From: an uncultured Clostridium sp.
GTDB lineage: Bacteria > Bacillota > Clostridia > TANB77 > CAG-508
Assembly: GCA_900554815.1 (NCBI GenBank)
Contig: USIO01000014.1
Location: 1 to 34,807, forward strand
Length of the DNA: 34,807 nt
Direction of reading: 5' to 3'
The notes under the pieces were generated by a model that was given only the letters and a program-made list of their open reading frames with translations, was not told the origin of the DNA and did no database searches. Below are positions 1-10,628 of this stretch, in pieces. How positions within the stretch are numbered: position 1 is the first letter of the stretch; each line of letters begins with the position of its first letter. A program made the position numbers and the translations under genes.

Positions 1-1707
1 CTAATAAATTCTAGGTTTGTTGGTAAATAGTCTGTTACTTCTTCTGCATATCCATCTGCTGTCCCTTCATTATATACTCTTATTGTATATTCTACTATAT
101 CTCCTACTTTTACCATTAGTGGCTCTTTTGTGTGGTTATATATTGCTGTTGTTCCTTCTTCTCTTCTTATTGGTCCTGTATCTACTTGTGGTATTCTATT
201 TGTTATTTCTTGCTGTTTGCTTTCTGCATCTTTTACGCTTCCATTTGCATTATATATTACATCATTAACATCTGTTATCCCTGTTACAAATTTTCTTGCA
301 GTTAAGTCTATACAGTCTAAGTTTACTTCTACTCCAACAATAAAATTGCTTTCTGTTCTTTTTGCATATCCCACTAACTCCTGAGGTTGTGAATTAAAGT
401 CTAAATACTCTGCACTAGCACTACATTGTGCCTGTACTTCTACTCGCTTAGTACCTCCTGTAGTAAGATCTTCTACCTCTTCATATGTTGTAAACTGTTT
501 ATAGCAATATTGGCTTTGGCACTTTGAACATAATTTAGATGGCTTATTGTATATATAATCTCTACAATATTTTGGTCTTGTTTTATCATCATACTTTTTT
601 CCACAAGGTTTAAAGAACATTTCCAAGCCTAATTTTTCATATTTTTCTTTTTGTGCTTTGCAATTACTACAAAGTGAATTCATTGTACAAGTAACTTGTT
701 CATAGCCTCTAATATTATTACATTGTTGGATTTTTTGCACACACTCAGAGCAACGACGTCCTCCTGTAATTGGCTGATGCCCCTGTCCAGTTATGTGTAC
801 AAAATTTGCTTCTGCATCTACCTTTTCTATTGTAACATTTAAGTATACTTTACTTTCATTAAAATTTTTTACTTTAATATAAAAATCTTCATTTGGAAAA
901 GGATAATTTCCATATGTTCCATTATTTAATGGTGTTCCATCTATTTTTGCTATATACCAATATGGGCTATTTCCTAAGTTTGCAGAAGTTGAATATTGTA
1001 TTATATTTCCTGTTTTATCTCTCATTTCCATACTTTGAATTTCGCAAATATATCTGTTATCTTCTACTCCCATAACATAGTCTATTCTATATGGACCTGC
1101 TAAGTAGTCAATAGAAATTGGATTTGTTTGAACAATACTTGGTTGAGTGTACTCTTTTCCATTTGCATTTTCCCATTCTACTCTATTGTTTCCATAATTC
1201 TCAAATGCAAGTGCATTTTTCCAATTTTCTCTAGCATTAACATCTTGTTCTGCTCTATCTAAAGCAAATCCTCTATATTTCCATGCTAACAATTGTGTAA
1301 AACTACTACACCATTCTGACTGTGTTGTACTTCTTCTAGTATCTGAATATATATATGCTTTTTTAGCGTCATTTTTATAGGTTGCTTTAATCTCACTTTC
1401 CAATGGCATGTATGTATTAATTCCGTCCATGTGCAACACCTGTAATTTGGCAATATAGTCCTACTAAATTCGTACTAAGATTTTGTACCATACCGGTATT
1501 AAGAATTTGATTGTATACTGCTGTTGTTGTTGGATTTGTTATTTCTTTATTAACTTTTATTTGTTGTGAAACATTATATTTTATTTCTCTTATATTTTCA
1601 TCATTACTTATTGTAATGTCTAATGCTTTTACTTGATTATTTACTAGGAAAGTAAAAAATATAATAAAACATAGTATAAAAATTATTTTTAATGTTGCTT
1701 TTTTCAT
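1..1707 (-). CDS. Surface adhesin with candidate thioester domain, +1 frameshift at CGG, 3' end outside window
   Basis: The protein starts at 1707 behind a strong AAGGAGGT site that overlaps the last codons of the upstream gene, and runs off the window at base 1. Residues 1-29 form a signal peptide (MKK, hydrophobic core, then KALD). The zero frame stops at 1417, but the other frame stays open from there to base 1. Skipping the C of the in-frame CGG at 1423-1425 joins them as Gly-Gly-Ile. The joined protein carries LYCQI (Cys86) and FTQLLAW (Gln138). These resemble the Cys and Gln motifs of thioester-domain adhesins, though 52 residues is a short spacing for that family. A Cys-rich stretch with several CxxC pairs (about 510-770 on the window) and a DUF11-like domain (KVGDIVEYTIRVYNEG) follow. 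I infer a cell-surface protein; the ligand is unknown. It is probably co-transcribed with the gene ending at 1711. Confidence 0.75.
1423..1425 (-). other. +1 frameshift site: in-frame CGG, surface adhesin
   Basis: Codon 95 in the frame set by the start at 1707. The zero frame reads GGA CGG AAT TAA and stops at once. Skipping C gives GGA GGA ATT (Gly-Gly-Ile) and opens the rest of the gene. Confidence 0.8.
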
Positions 1708-1710
1708 TTT

Positions 1711-4700
1711 TTACCTCCTTATAACAAGTTTTTTAATAAGATATATTCCTATTCCAATAAATATAAAACTTAATAAAAATACTACTAAATATACAATCTT
1801 CTCTCCTGTTGCAACTCCAATAATTACATCAGCTGAAGAAATATCATCTTCTAATTCATTTTTGTTTCCTGGGAAAGAATCAGTATCTATAATATTGTCA
1901 TTATTACTTACTTCTAATAGTTCTGCTCTATTATTTATTACTCCCATATTATCTTCTGTTAAATTTTTCCTAAGTATTAGTTGAGTTTCCCTTGATTCTC
2001 CTGGTTCTATATTTTCTGCTTTTAGTCCAGTATAAATTAAATTACCATCGCTATCTTGCAACCAATCTTTATTTATGTCTGACGTAAAACTCATTTCTCG
2101 TGGTATGTAATCTATAATTTTTCCTATTGTTCCTGCTGTATTTCCTTCATTAATTACTTCAATATTATATTCTATAAGTATACTAGTTCCATTTATTTTT
2201 TTGCTATTAACTTCCACTTTTGCTAGTTCTGCATTATTAAAATTATACGTTTTTGTTTCTTCTTCATTTTGTACTATTATCTTGCTTATTGTCTTATTTA
2301 ATTTCATATCAAATTTTTTTATTTCTTTAAGTCCTAGGTTTATATTTTTTACATTTTTATCTGTAATAATTATTTCTTCTGTTATTGCTTTTCCACTAGA
2401 CGTGCTAATAGCATTAGAATTAATTTCTTCTTGATCTGTTTTTCTATATTCTGTTAACTCAAATTCTTCGCTATTGTAGATAAATAAAATTCTATATGTT
2501 TCTGGTTTTAAATTTTTAAATTCATATTTTCCATTCTTATCTGTTTTTATAGTTGAAATTGCTTTACCGAGATTTTTCTTCTATTAATTGCACTTCTATT
2601 CCGTTTATTACTTCGTCTAATTCTGATTTTACTCCATTAAAATCTTTGTCTAACCACACTAATCCAGAAATAGTATAATTATATGCATTTGAATTGTCTT
2701 CTGGTTGTTGATTTGAATCACTGTTTTCTGGTTTTTCTATGTTTAGTTGCCATGTAACTATTTGTTCTTGATTTTCTAATTTTTCTTCTCTTAAAATTCC
2801 ATACTCGCAACTTGCTTCAACTTGACATTCTTTATATTCTTCTATATTGCTAACTAATGTAGTTAAATTTACAATTGCTTTTTCACCAGTTTTTATTTCG
2901 TAAAGAGGAACTTCCAAGCCTTTTTCACTTTCATCTAATCTTTTACTTTCTTCAATGTCATTTTCAGCAGATTCTTTTCCATAATTTGCTTGTAAGAATT
3001 CTAATTCTTTTGGTAATTTAAAATATACACTAGCTACATCGCAATCTATAGCACCATTATTTATTATTTGTAATTTAAAAGTAACTATATCACCTGTAGT
3101 TATTTTATCCTTTTCTACTTCCATAGTTTTTATTACTTCTAATACTACTTTTCCTATATTTACTTTTAATTTTGTTTCTATTTGTTTATATTCTCCTGCT
3201 TGTTCATAGATTAAATTTAATGTATTAATTTGTTCTTTTATTTTTGAATTTCCTATATTTTTGGCTTTTGCATGTATTTTTAAATAAATTTTTTTGTCTA
3301 TTTTTTCTGGAAATCTTTTTAAATTAACTGTTATTGTATTATTTTCATCATCATAATTTATACTAACATCTGTAATTTTAGCTCCAGATGAATCTATTAT
3401 TTCAGCAGATTGAAACTCAATATATTGTTCTAGTTTAAGATTTAACACTATATCATTAATAAAATTTTTACCCAATGTTGTATCATTATATTTTTCAGTT
3501 AATTTTTGTAGTTTTTGTAATTCTTCTTTTGATATTGTGTCAAAATCTTGATTCTCTAACTTGTCATTAATTTCCTTTAATTTTAGTATTTGCTCATTTG
3601 TTAATTCTTCTATTGAATTTAAAATTTCTTCACTTTCATTACGGAGTAAATTAATTTCTTGTTGTTGTTTTTTCTTCAATTCATAATAGTCTTTTTCTTC
3701 TAATTGGGAATATTTAATTTGAAGATCTATTTCTTCTATTTCTAAATTTTGTATTTCTTTAGTTTCTTCTAATGTTAATTCCTCTTTTTCTTCTAATTCC
3801 TCTATTTTTGCTTCAATTGTCTCTTTTTTGTCTAAGTCTTCTTGTGTCCATGCAAGTTCTTCTAAGTCTGGAGTTTTGTTTAATAATTCTATTTCAAATG
3901 TAAATTCTTTATTTTCTTGATAAATATTTTCTTCTTCTTGTAAATTTATTTCTAAATTTTCATTATTTATTTCATTAGTATTAATTGAATTTATATTTTG
4001 GCTTTGCATTAACATATTATTTGTTTCTTGATTTTCAGTAATATCTAAATAAGTAGTTACATATCCATTTAATACTACTTGCGTATTTCCTTCTTTACTA
4101 TAGTTCACTGCATTTTCGTTTATTACTTGTAATTTTGCTTTCCCTTCTCCTGTTTTACTTGCTGTTAATTTAGCTTGGATTATTATTGTTGTTCCTTTAG
4201 TGTTTGGTATTGTATTAAATTTTGTTTGTGTTCCTTCTAATTCTATTTGTATTTCTTGTTTGCCATCTTCATTTTTTATTGCTTCTACTCTTTTTGTTTT
4301 TAGTTCTTCTTCAAATAATATTTCTGTTCTTTCTATTTTTGCTTTTTCTATGTATTCTGGTAATTCTATATTGAATTTTGGATTCTTATATAAGTCTGAA
4401 CTTTCTTTTGTATTGTTTAGTTCTAGTTTTATCTCTACGTTTTCTTCATGGTTTATTACTTCTTTATTGATTGTCATATCTACTTTAGTTGTTGTTTCTT
4501 CTAATTGTGCTGTTTCTGTCTTTTCTTCTTCTCCTATTTTCATTCCCACTTCTAACTCTTTAAAACTTATTAATTGATTTTTTAAATATGGTATATCTGC
4601 TTTTATTACTTTTTCATGTTTAATAAACAAGTTTCCTTCTTCTATTGGCTTACTTGTTTCTAATATTATGATGTCTTGTTTTGTTTCATATGTTATTTCA

Positions 4701-6124
4701 TAATTGTTGTTTCTTATTCTTCCTATTTCTTCTCCTGTTTCATTTTTTATTATTATATATCCTTCTTCTCCTAATATTTTTTTAAAACTTTTTTCATCTA
4801 CTTGCGTTTTGCTATATGCTGTGTAATTTACTTTTCCTATTTTTGTAGCATTTTTATTTCCATCTTCTCCTATAAATTGTTCATTTATTCCTTCTATTGT
4901 TATTTTTTCTATTCCTTCTATATACCCTATTTCTATTTTTTCTTTTATATGGTATGTTGTTTCATATTCTCTACTATTTGAATTTGTATTTGCATATAGT
5001 TTTCCTTTACTTATGCTTTCTTCTTCTATTTTTATTTCTCCTTCTATAATTTTTCCTATTTCTTCTCTTAGTTCTTTAACTTCCTTATTTTCTATTACTT
5101 CTTGCTTATACCCTTGTCCATTATATCTTGTTATCGTTGTTGTTATTTTGCTTTCTACTTTTGTTCCATTTTCTACTTCTTCTACTTTATATATATATGT
5201 TACTGTGTATTCGTCTTCTCCTAAGCCTGACCATACTTTTCCATCTTTTTCTTTGTTTTCTACTTTTATTCTTACTTTTCCTGTTTCTTCTTCATATTCC
5301 CAGTTTTCTTTACTAAATTCTATTGCTTCACATTCTTCTCCTTTTGTTAATCCTATTTTATTTGCTTGCACTATTATTTCTTCTGGCTCTTTTCCTTCAT
5401 ATTTTGGTACTTCTATTTCTATCTCTGTTTTGGCTATTGGTAAACTCTTTATTTCTTGCTTTATTTTTATTTCTTCTTGTACTAATACTTTTTTACTATC
5501 TTCATATATTTTATATTTGCTTATTTGGTTGGTTACTGTTAATTCATTTTGACTTGTCCATATAACATTTATTTTTATTTCTTTTTCAATTTCAATTTCT
5601 TCTCCTTCTTCTGTTATATATATTCCTTTTAATACTAAACTACTTTCCTTATTTATATTTTCTAATATAAATTCATTTCCTATCTCTATTCCTATTGGCA
5701 TATCTACTATAGCTTCTGTTCCATAATTGATTTGTTTTAAAGTAATTTTATTTTCTTCTATTTTTTGCATTATTTCTGATGTTTCTAATATTCCTACTAT
5801 TTCATAGTTTGCATTTCTTAACTCTATACTTCCTTCTTTAAAATATCCATTATTCATTATATTTAAAGCAAAATAGAGTTTACTTTTTTGTTGTATATTT
5901 AATGTTAAAGAATGCGTTTTATTTCCGTTTTCTAAAAAATATGCATCAAATTTTACATTTTCATGTTGTGTGTTACTATTTTGTTTTTCTAAATCTTCCA
6001 CTGCATAACTAATTATTCCTTTTCCTGCTACTACTCCTAACAAAATAAAATTAGTAAATGTTAATGTTATTATTAATATAATTCCTGTTATTTTGTTTAT
6101 AATTATATTTCCTTTTTTTATCAT
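1711..6124 (-). CDS. Very large surface protein with B-type repeat domain and C-terminal anchor, +1 frameshift at CGG
   Basis: About 1,470 residues once the frameshift is bridged. I start at the ATG at 6124, six bases after GGGGAA; an ATG at 6142 is also in frame. An N-terminal hydrophobic segment (about residues 12-38) is a signal peptide or anchor. Many Lys/Glu-rich beta-type repeat regions follow, then a long Glu/Leu/Lys coiled-coil stretch (about 3480-3870) and a DUF11-like domain. Last comes an SdrD/Cna-B-like domain: ISGLVWLDKDFNG before the frameshift, then TDKNGKYEFKNLKPETY after it. The protein ends in a transmembrane helix with a Lys/Arg tail; I see no LPXTG motif. The zero frame stops at 2564, so only the shift gives the full B domain and the membrane anchor. 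The gene overlaps the ribosome binding site of the adhesin gene downstream. Function is unknown; adhesion or an envelope layer is likely. Confidence 0.8.
2567..2569 (-). other. +1 frameshift site: in-frame CGG, large surface protein
   Basis: Codon 1186 from the ATG at 6124. The zero frame reads TCT CGG TAA. Skipping C gives TCT GGT AAA (Ser-Gly-Lys) and restores the second half of the Cna-B/SdrD-like domain plus the C-terminal membrane anchor. Confidence 0.88.
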
Positions 6125-6420
6125 TTTTTCCCCTTTTCCCATTTATAATATTAATATGACTTTTATATAATTATATATTTACATGTTTTACTTTTTTCGT
6201 CAATATTGATTCAATTCCTTCTTTTTTCGTTTTTTTTCTTTTATTTACGGATATTCATGTTATAAATTTTGTTTACTTTTTCATTACTTTTTTGTTACTT
6301 TTTTATTACCATGAAATTATGCATTATTTTTATACAAATTTTTGTAACATTTATGATAATTTTTCATATATTATATATATATTACTATTACTTTATTTAA
6401 GTTAAATTTATGGAGGCATT
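6125..6420. other. Divergent intergenic region
   Basis: About 300 bases of extremely AT-rich sequence between the minus-strand surface genes and the plus-strand gene at 6421. It must hold promoters for both directions, but I cannot fix clear -35/-10 pairs because TATAAT-like strings are too common here. I see no reading frame or structured RNA. Confidence 0.4.
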
Positions 6421-6831
6421 GTGGGTATGAAAAATATAGAAGATATGGTAAATCAATTTTCTGATATGATGAATAATAACAGTCATTCTAATAATACAAG
6501 TGCTAAAATAGATTCTAATAATTCAAATAATTTTGATTTTTCTAAAATTTCTCCTGAAATGCTAAATAACTTTGCTAATATGTTTAACAATTCTTCTACA
6601 GATTCTAAAGCAAATGCTACCTCTAATATAGATATGAATACCATTTTAAAAATGAAAACAATTATAGAAAAAATGAATGCCAAAGATAATCCTAGTAGTA
6701 ATCTTCTTTTATCTTTAAAACCATATTTAAAAGAAAGTAGAAAAAGTAAAGTTGACCAATATGCAACTTTGTTAAAAATGGGAAATTTAATGGATATTTT
6801 TGGTAACATGGGCGGTGGTAAACAAAAATGA
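6421..6831 (+). CDS. Small Asn/Ser/Met-rich hypothetical protein
   Basis: About 136 residues. The GGAGG at 6412-6416 lies 4 bases from the GTG at 6421 and 10 bases from an in-frame ATG at 6427, so either may be the start. The first half is low complexity (Asn, Ser, Met, Phe). The second half has a helical region with PYLKESRKSKVDQYATLLKM and a glycine-rich tail. There is no signal peptide or membrane segment. It overlaps the next gene by four bases (ATGA), so the two are translationally coupled. I do not recognise a named family; such pairs occur in spore-forming Clostridia, but a sporulation role is only a guess. Confidence 0.6.
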   Translation: MGMKNIEDMVNQFSDMMNNNSHSNNTSAKIDSNNSNNFDFSKISPEMLNNFANMFNNSSTDSKANATSNIDMNTILKMKTIIEKMNAKDNPSSNLLLSLKPYLKESRKSKVDQYATLLKMGNLMDIFGNMGGGKQK

Positions 6832-7127
6832 TGTATTTTCCACCTTTTTTTCATTTTCCTTTTTATTACCCAAGGTATACTAAAAGGCATTCTTATACTC
6901 CTACTTCCCTTCTATCTTCATGTAAAAAAGAAGAAGCCGTAGAAACTCCCTGTTTAGAAAAATGCGAAAAAAAAGAAGGAAACGACAATAATCCTCTTTT
7001 TGAAATATTTGGTTTAAAATTATATTTTGATGATATTTTATTAATAAGTTTACTTTTCTTTTTATATAGTGAAGGAGTAGATGATATAAATTTATATATT
7101 GCATTAATTTTATTGTTGTTATCATAA
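6828..7127 (+). CDS. Small membrane protein, hypothetical
   Basis: 99 residues. The ATG overlaps the TGA of the upstream gene. The N-terminus is rich in aromatic residues and proline, followed by a charged Cys-containing linker. The C-terminal half (FGLKLYFDDILLISLLFFLY...GVDDINLYIALILLLLS) holds two short hydrophobic segments separated by an acidic turn, as in a small conserved clostridial membrane protein type. Function unknown. The pair is convergent with minC, with a large palindrome between them. Confidence 0.6.
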   Translation: MMYFPPFFHFPFYYPRYTKRHSYTPTSLLSSCKKEEAVETPCLEKCEKKEGNDNNPLFEIFGLKLYFDDILLISLLFFLYSEGVDDINLYIALILLLLS

Positions 7128-7216
7128 AAAGTGGCTTCAGCACATGTACAGGTTTGCTTTGCAAACCGCACGAATCGTTGTATAATAAAAAATATTTATT
7201 ACCATAAAGCAACAAC

Positions 7217-7268
7217 AAACCATAGATTATAATACTTTATTTTTATAAAGCATTACAATCTATGGTTT
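7217..7268. terminator. Long palindrome between convergent genes
   Basis: A perfect 12-base inverted repeat (7217-7228 with 7257-7268), with a second nested pairing (TTTAT/ATAAA) inside. It lies between the plus-strand gene ending at 7127 and minC ending at 7284, so a bidirectional terminator is the simplest reading. The flanking T-runs are weak, so a palindromic repeat element is possible. Confidence 0.5.
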
Positions 7269-7283
7269 AACTGATTTTTAGTT

Positions 7284-7895
7284 TTATTCTAATATAATTT
7301 TATCTTCTTCTACATAAGCAAATTTCTTTTTTACTGTATCATCTTCTTTTTTTTCAATTTCTTTAATTATATTAGCAATTCTTATTTGTGGTGTTTCAAT
7401 ACTTTCTGCAGCAATAACTGCTTTTTTATTTCCCTTTGCTCCTGCATGTGCTAACCCACGCAAATTTCCAATTACTGCAATATTGTCTCCTGCCATAATT
7501 TCTGCTCCTGCATTTAAATCTCCCATTAAAACAATGCTACCTTCATACTCTACTTTTTGTCCAGAACGTAAAGAACCTTTTAAAAATTTTGTGTCTGAAT
7601 TTTCTATTTCTTTTTCAAATGTTCTTCTTATTCCATGTAGTCCTAATTCCGTAGGACTATCAAATTTTACTTCTACTGGAATTGTATCATGGATTATTAT
7701 TTTTATTTCTTCCATTTCTTTTTTAGTTAATACCCTTCCCATAACAAGTATTGGTGTTTTTTCATTTTGATACATTTTTTTTAATTGGCTGATTCTATTT
7801 TTAATAGTAGTTATTATTTCTTTATATTCTTCTGTTTCACTTATTTTAATAATTATTTTATCTGTCTTTTGATTAATGCTAATACATTCCTTCAT
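7284..7895 (-). CDS. minC: Septum site-determining protein MinC
   Basis: 203 residues. With MinD, MinC inhibits FtsZ polymerisation away from midcell. The N-terminal FtsZ-binding domain is divergent. The C-terminal beta-helix has the family signature: LRSGQKVEYEGSIVLMGDLN, then AEIMAGDNIAVIGNLRGLAHAGA. It is the last gene of the mre cluster, 48 bases after PBP2, an arrangement usual in Clostridia. No CGG codon lies in frame; one out-of-frame CGG (Thr-Glu, ACG GAA) is harmless. Confidence 0.93.
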   Translation of the reverse strand: MKECISINQKTDKIIIKISETEEYKEIITTIKNRISQLKKMYQNEKTPILVMGRVLTKKEMEEIKIIIHDTIPVEVKFDSPTELGLHGIRRTFEKEIENSDTKFLKGSLRSGQKVEYEGSIVLMGDLNAGAEIMAGDNIAVIGNLRGLAHAGAKGNKKAVIAAESIETPQIRIANIIKEIEKKEDDTVKKKFAYVEEDKIILE

Positions 7896-7943
7896 ATTTT
7901 CCTCCTACAAAAGTTTCCTTTTATTATAATATATTTTTTATTT

Positions 7944-9998
7944 TTATCTCATTTCTTCTGTTAGGGGAGTTGCCAACATATTTTCTTTTACACCACTAAC
8001 ATTCATTCCAAAATATTCTTTAATGATTTCTCTGGCAACTTCTGCTGTATAATATCCATGTGCTCCATTTTCTACCAATACAATCACTGCAATTTCAGGA
8101 TCTTCAAATGGTGCTACTCCTGTAAACCAGGCATTAACATCACCTGTATTGCTTTCTGTAGAACCCGTTTTTCCACCTACTGCTATTTCAAAATTTCTAA
8201 AAACACTAGAAGCAGTACCATCTTCTGTAACAGATTTCATTCCATCTAAAACTGCTTTTACATTTTCTGGGTTTAATGTAATATCTGTTTCTTCTTCTGT
8301 TATTCCTAATTTTTTATTAACATATTTGTTAATTTCATCTTTTTTAACTTCTGTTCCATCTGCATTAATAATAGTTCTAATTAATGTTGGTTTTAAATTT
8401 TTGTTTCCACTTACCAATATACTAATATATCTTGCAATTTGAATTGGAGAAAAATTATTTGCTCCTTGTCCAATTCCAGACATCAATACATCTCCTGTAT
8501 ATTCTGTGTTTTCTTTATTTGCTAAAGTGCCAGATGTTTCTCCTGGTAATTCTATTCCTGTTTTTTGTCCTAGTTTAAAGTATTTTCCATATTTTTCTAG
8601 ATTGTCTATTCCCATTCTTCTACAAACCTCGTAAAAGAAATAATTGCAAGAATTTTTAATAGCTCCTCCTACATTTAGCCAACCATGTCCATATCCTCTA
8701 GAATTATATATCCAACATCTTGGTTGGTAATCTTTATATTCTCTATAAATTCCTGTATCATTAATTTGTTCTGTTGTTGTAATTACTTCTGATTCTAAAC
8801 CTGCAATTGCTGTTACCATTTTAAAAATTGAACCCGGTGCATATGTTCCTTGTACCGCTCTATTAAAAAGAGCATTATTTTCTAAATATTCATTCCATTT
8901 TTGAGTACTAATTCCTTCTACTAATAGTTGTGGCTCATAGTCAGGATAACTTGCTAAAGCTAAAACTTCCCCATTATTTACATTCATTACAACAGCCACT
9001 CCACCTTTTGCCTCAGAAGGTGTTCCAAAACCTCCAGATTTAATTTTTTCTATATTTGCTTTTAATGCATCTTCTGTAATTTTTTGTAAGTTTGCGTCAA
9101 TTGTTAAAATAACGTTAGAACCTGCAATGGCTTCTTGTGTAATATATTCTCCTGTTGCGACTCCATTTACATCCATATCAATTTGTTTTATACCATTTGT
9201 TCCTCTTAAATATTTTTCGAATGTATATTCTAGTCCTGTTTTTCCAATATAATCGTTTATATTATACTCTTTATATTCTTCCTGTTCTAGTTCTTTTGAT
9301 TCTATTCTACCTACATATCCTAAAATATGAGAAGCTAAGCTTCCTAATCTATAATTTCTCATTGGTTTTTGTAAAATATTAATTCCTGGAAAGTCTGCAC
9401 TTCTTTCTCCTAGTTCATTAACGCTAGCATTACTAATTCTATTTGCAATTTCAATTGGTCTTGTTGAACTATATCCATTTTCAGAAATAGAGTATCTAAC
9501 AACTAAAATTTTTCTAATGTCATTAATGTTTTCTTGAGTAATTTCGTATTTATCTTTTAATTGGTAAAAAGCCTCTTCAGCTGTAGCATTTTCATTTATT
9601 TTATAACTGTCTTTAAAATTTTTTAATGAATTACCAGAAATAGTATATTCAAATGGCTCTATTTTAATTGGAAAATTATCTATATATTTATCCCCATTTT
9701 TTTCTAATACATTTAGCATATTAAGTATTGTTGTATTTAGAGTTTCATCATCTATTTTAGTTTTATATAACTCCAAAGTTACTGAAGAAGTATTAGTTGC
9801 TAGAACTGTTCCTGTTCTATCTAATATTTCTCCTCTTGCAGCCAAAAGTGTTGTTTCCCTAGTTAATCTTGTGTCTGATTTTTCTCTATATTCTTGTCCT
9901 TGAATAATTTGTAAATTAAATAATTGTAAAAGTAATATAATTCCACAAATGTATACTATTAATGTTATTATATTAAATCTTAATTTATTTCTTTCCAA
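7944..9998 (-). CDS. mrdA: Penicillin-binding protein 2, class B transpeptidase for cell elongation
   Basis: 684 residues, the normal length. It cross-links peptidoglycan for the rod elongation machinery. There is one N-terminal membrane helix (about 10-30), then the dimerisation domain with ARGEILDRTGTVLATN. The transpeptidase domain has the SxxK motif as SIFK near residue 390, an SCN motif in KNSCNYF, and KTGS near residue 610 (GGKTGSTESNTGDVNAWF). It follows mreD and precedes minC in the cluster. Naming it mrdA rather than a sporulation paralogue (SpoVD type) rests on this context. Confidence 0.93.
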   Translation of the reverse strand: MERNKLRFNIITLIVYICGIILLLQLFNLQIIQGQEYREKSDTRLTRETTLLAARGEILDRTGTVLATNTSSVTLELYKTKIDDETLNTTILNMLNVLEKNGDKYIDNFPIKIEPFEYTISGNSLKNFKDSYKINENATAEEAFYQLKDKYEITQENINDIRKILVVRYSISENGYSSTRPIEIANRISNASVNELGERSADFPGINILQKPMRNYRLGSLASHILGYVGRIESKELEQEEYKEYNINDYIGKTGLEYTFEKYLRGTNGIKQIDMDVNGVATGEYITQEAIAGSNVILTIDANLQKITEDALKANIEKIKSGGFGTPSEAKGGVAVVMNVNNGEVLALASYPDYEPQLLVEGISTQKWNEYLENNALFNRAVQGTYAPGSIFKMVTAIAGLESEVITTTEQINDTGIYREYKDYQPRCWIYNSRGYGHGWLNVGGAIKNSCNYFFYEVCRRMGIDNLEKYGKYFKLGQKTGIELPGETSGTLANKENTEYTGDVLMSGIGQGANNFSPIQIARYISILVSGNKNLKPTLIRTIINADGTEVKKDEINKYVNKKLGITEEETDITLNPENVKAVLDGMKSVTEDGTASSVFRNFEIAVGGKTGSTESNTGDVNAWFTGVAPFEDPEIAVIVLVENGAHGYYTAEVAREIIKEYFGMNVSGVKENMLATPLTEEMR

Positions 9999-10051
9999 TA
10001 ATATGCTTACCTCCTGTTTTTTGTCTTAGATTGTATTTTACATTTTTTGTT

Positions 10052-10585
10052 TTAAAAATAACGTGTTAATATTTTTCTAGATTTAAAACATTCTTCTAAG
10101 CAATATCCCAGTTTTTGTATTACTGGATATAAAATAATAATTATTATACCATTATAAGTTATTTCTATTGCAATTACTTTTAAAAATGATATTAATTCTA
10201 AGTTCATATTGTACATAATAACTCTTATTACATATTGTAAAAATTCGTATATGGTAGTAACTCCCATACTTATTAAAATAATTGTTAATTTGCTATCTTT
10301 TGAAAAGTTTTTGTCTAAATATCCTCCTGCAAACCCAACTACTCCAAGCAAAATTCCAGATATTCCTATTTTTTGCCCAATCCATATGTCTAGCAGTAAT
10401 CCATATATCATACCTAATATACTTCCTATGGTTTTTCCTGCAAACAATCCAATACATAATATAAATACTACAAATAAATTTGGCTTTATCCCAGCAATTG
10501 TAAACCAACTAAAGAAGTTAGTTTGTATAAAATAAATAATTAAAAATATAACAAAAGATATTAATACTGCTAAAGTTTTTTTCAA
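10052..10585 (-). CDS. mreD: Rod shape-determining membrane protein MreD
   Basis: 177 residues, almost entirely hydrophobic, with five or six membrane helices. It has the family-typical GIKPNLFVVFILCIGLFAGK and GMIYGLLLDIWIGQKIG stretches. It sits between mreC and PBP2, as in most Firmicutes. It scaffolds the elongation complex in the membrane. Confidence 0.92.
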   Translation of the reverse strand: MKKTLAVLISFVIFLIIYFIQTNFFSWFTIAGIKPNLFVVFILCIGLFAGKTIGSILGMIYGLLLDIWIGQKIGISGILLGVVGFAGGYLDKNFSKDSKLTIILISMGVTTIYEFLQYVIRVIMYNMNLELISFLKVIAIEITYNGIIIIILYPVIQKLGYCLEECFKSRKILTRYF

Positions 10586-10628
10586 GTAAATTTTCCTTCC
10601 TTATTATAATTATTTTGAATTTTGTTTT

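Noticed and set aside
17..384. Leu-rich plus-strand frames at the left end and inside the large surface gene (also 5013-5565)
   Set aside because: They are complements of Glu/Lys-rich coding sequence on the minus strand, with no ribosome binding sites.
2564..2580. Homopolymer miscount (run of five A) as the cause of the break in the large surface protein
   Set aside because: Removing one A would also restore frame, but the other sites have no such run in common; the C before GG is the only shared feature.
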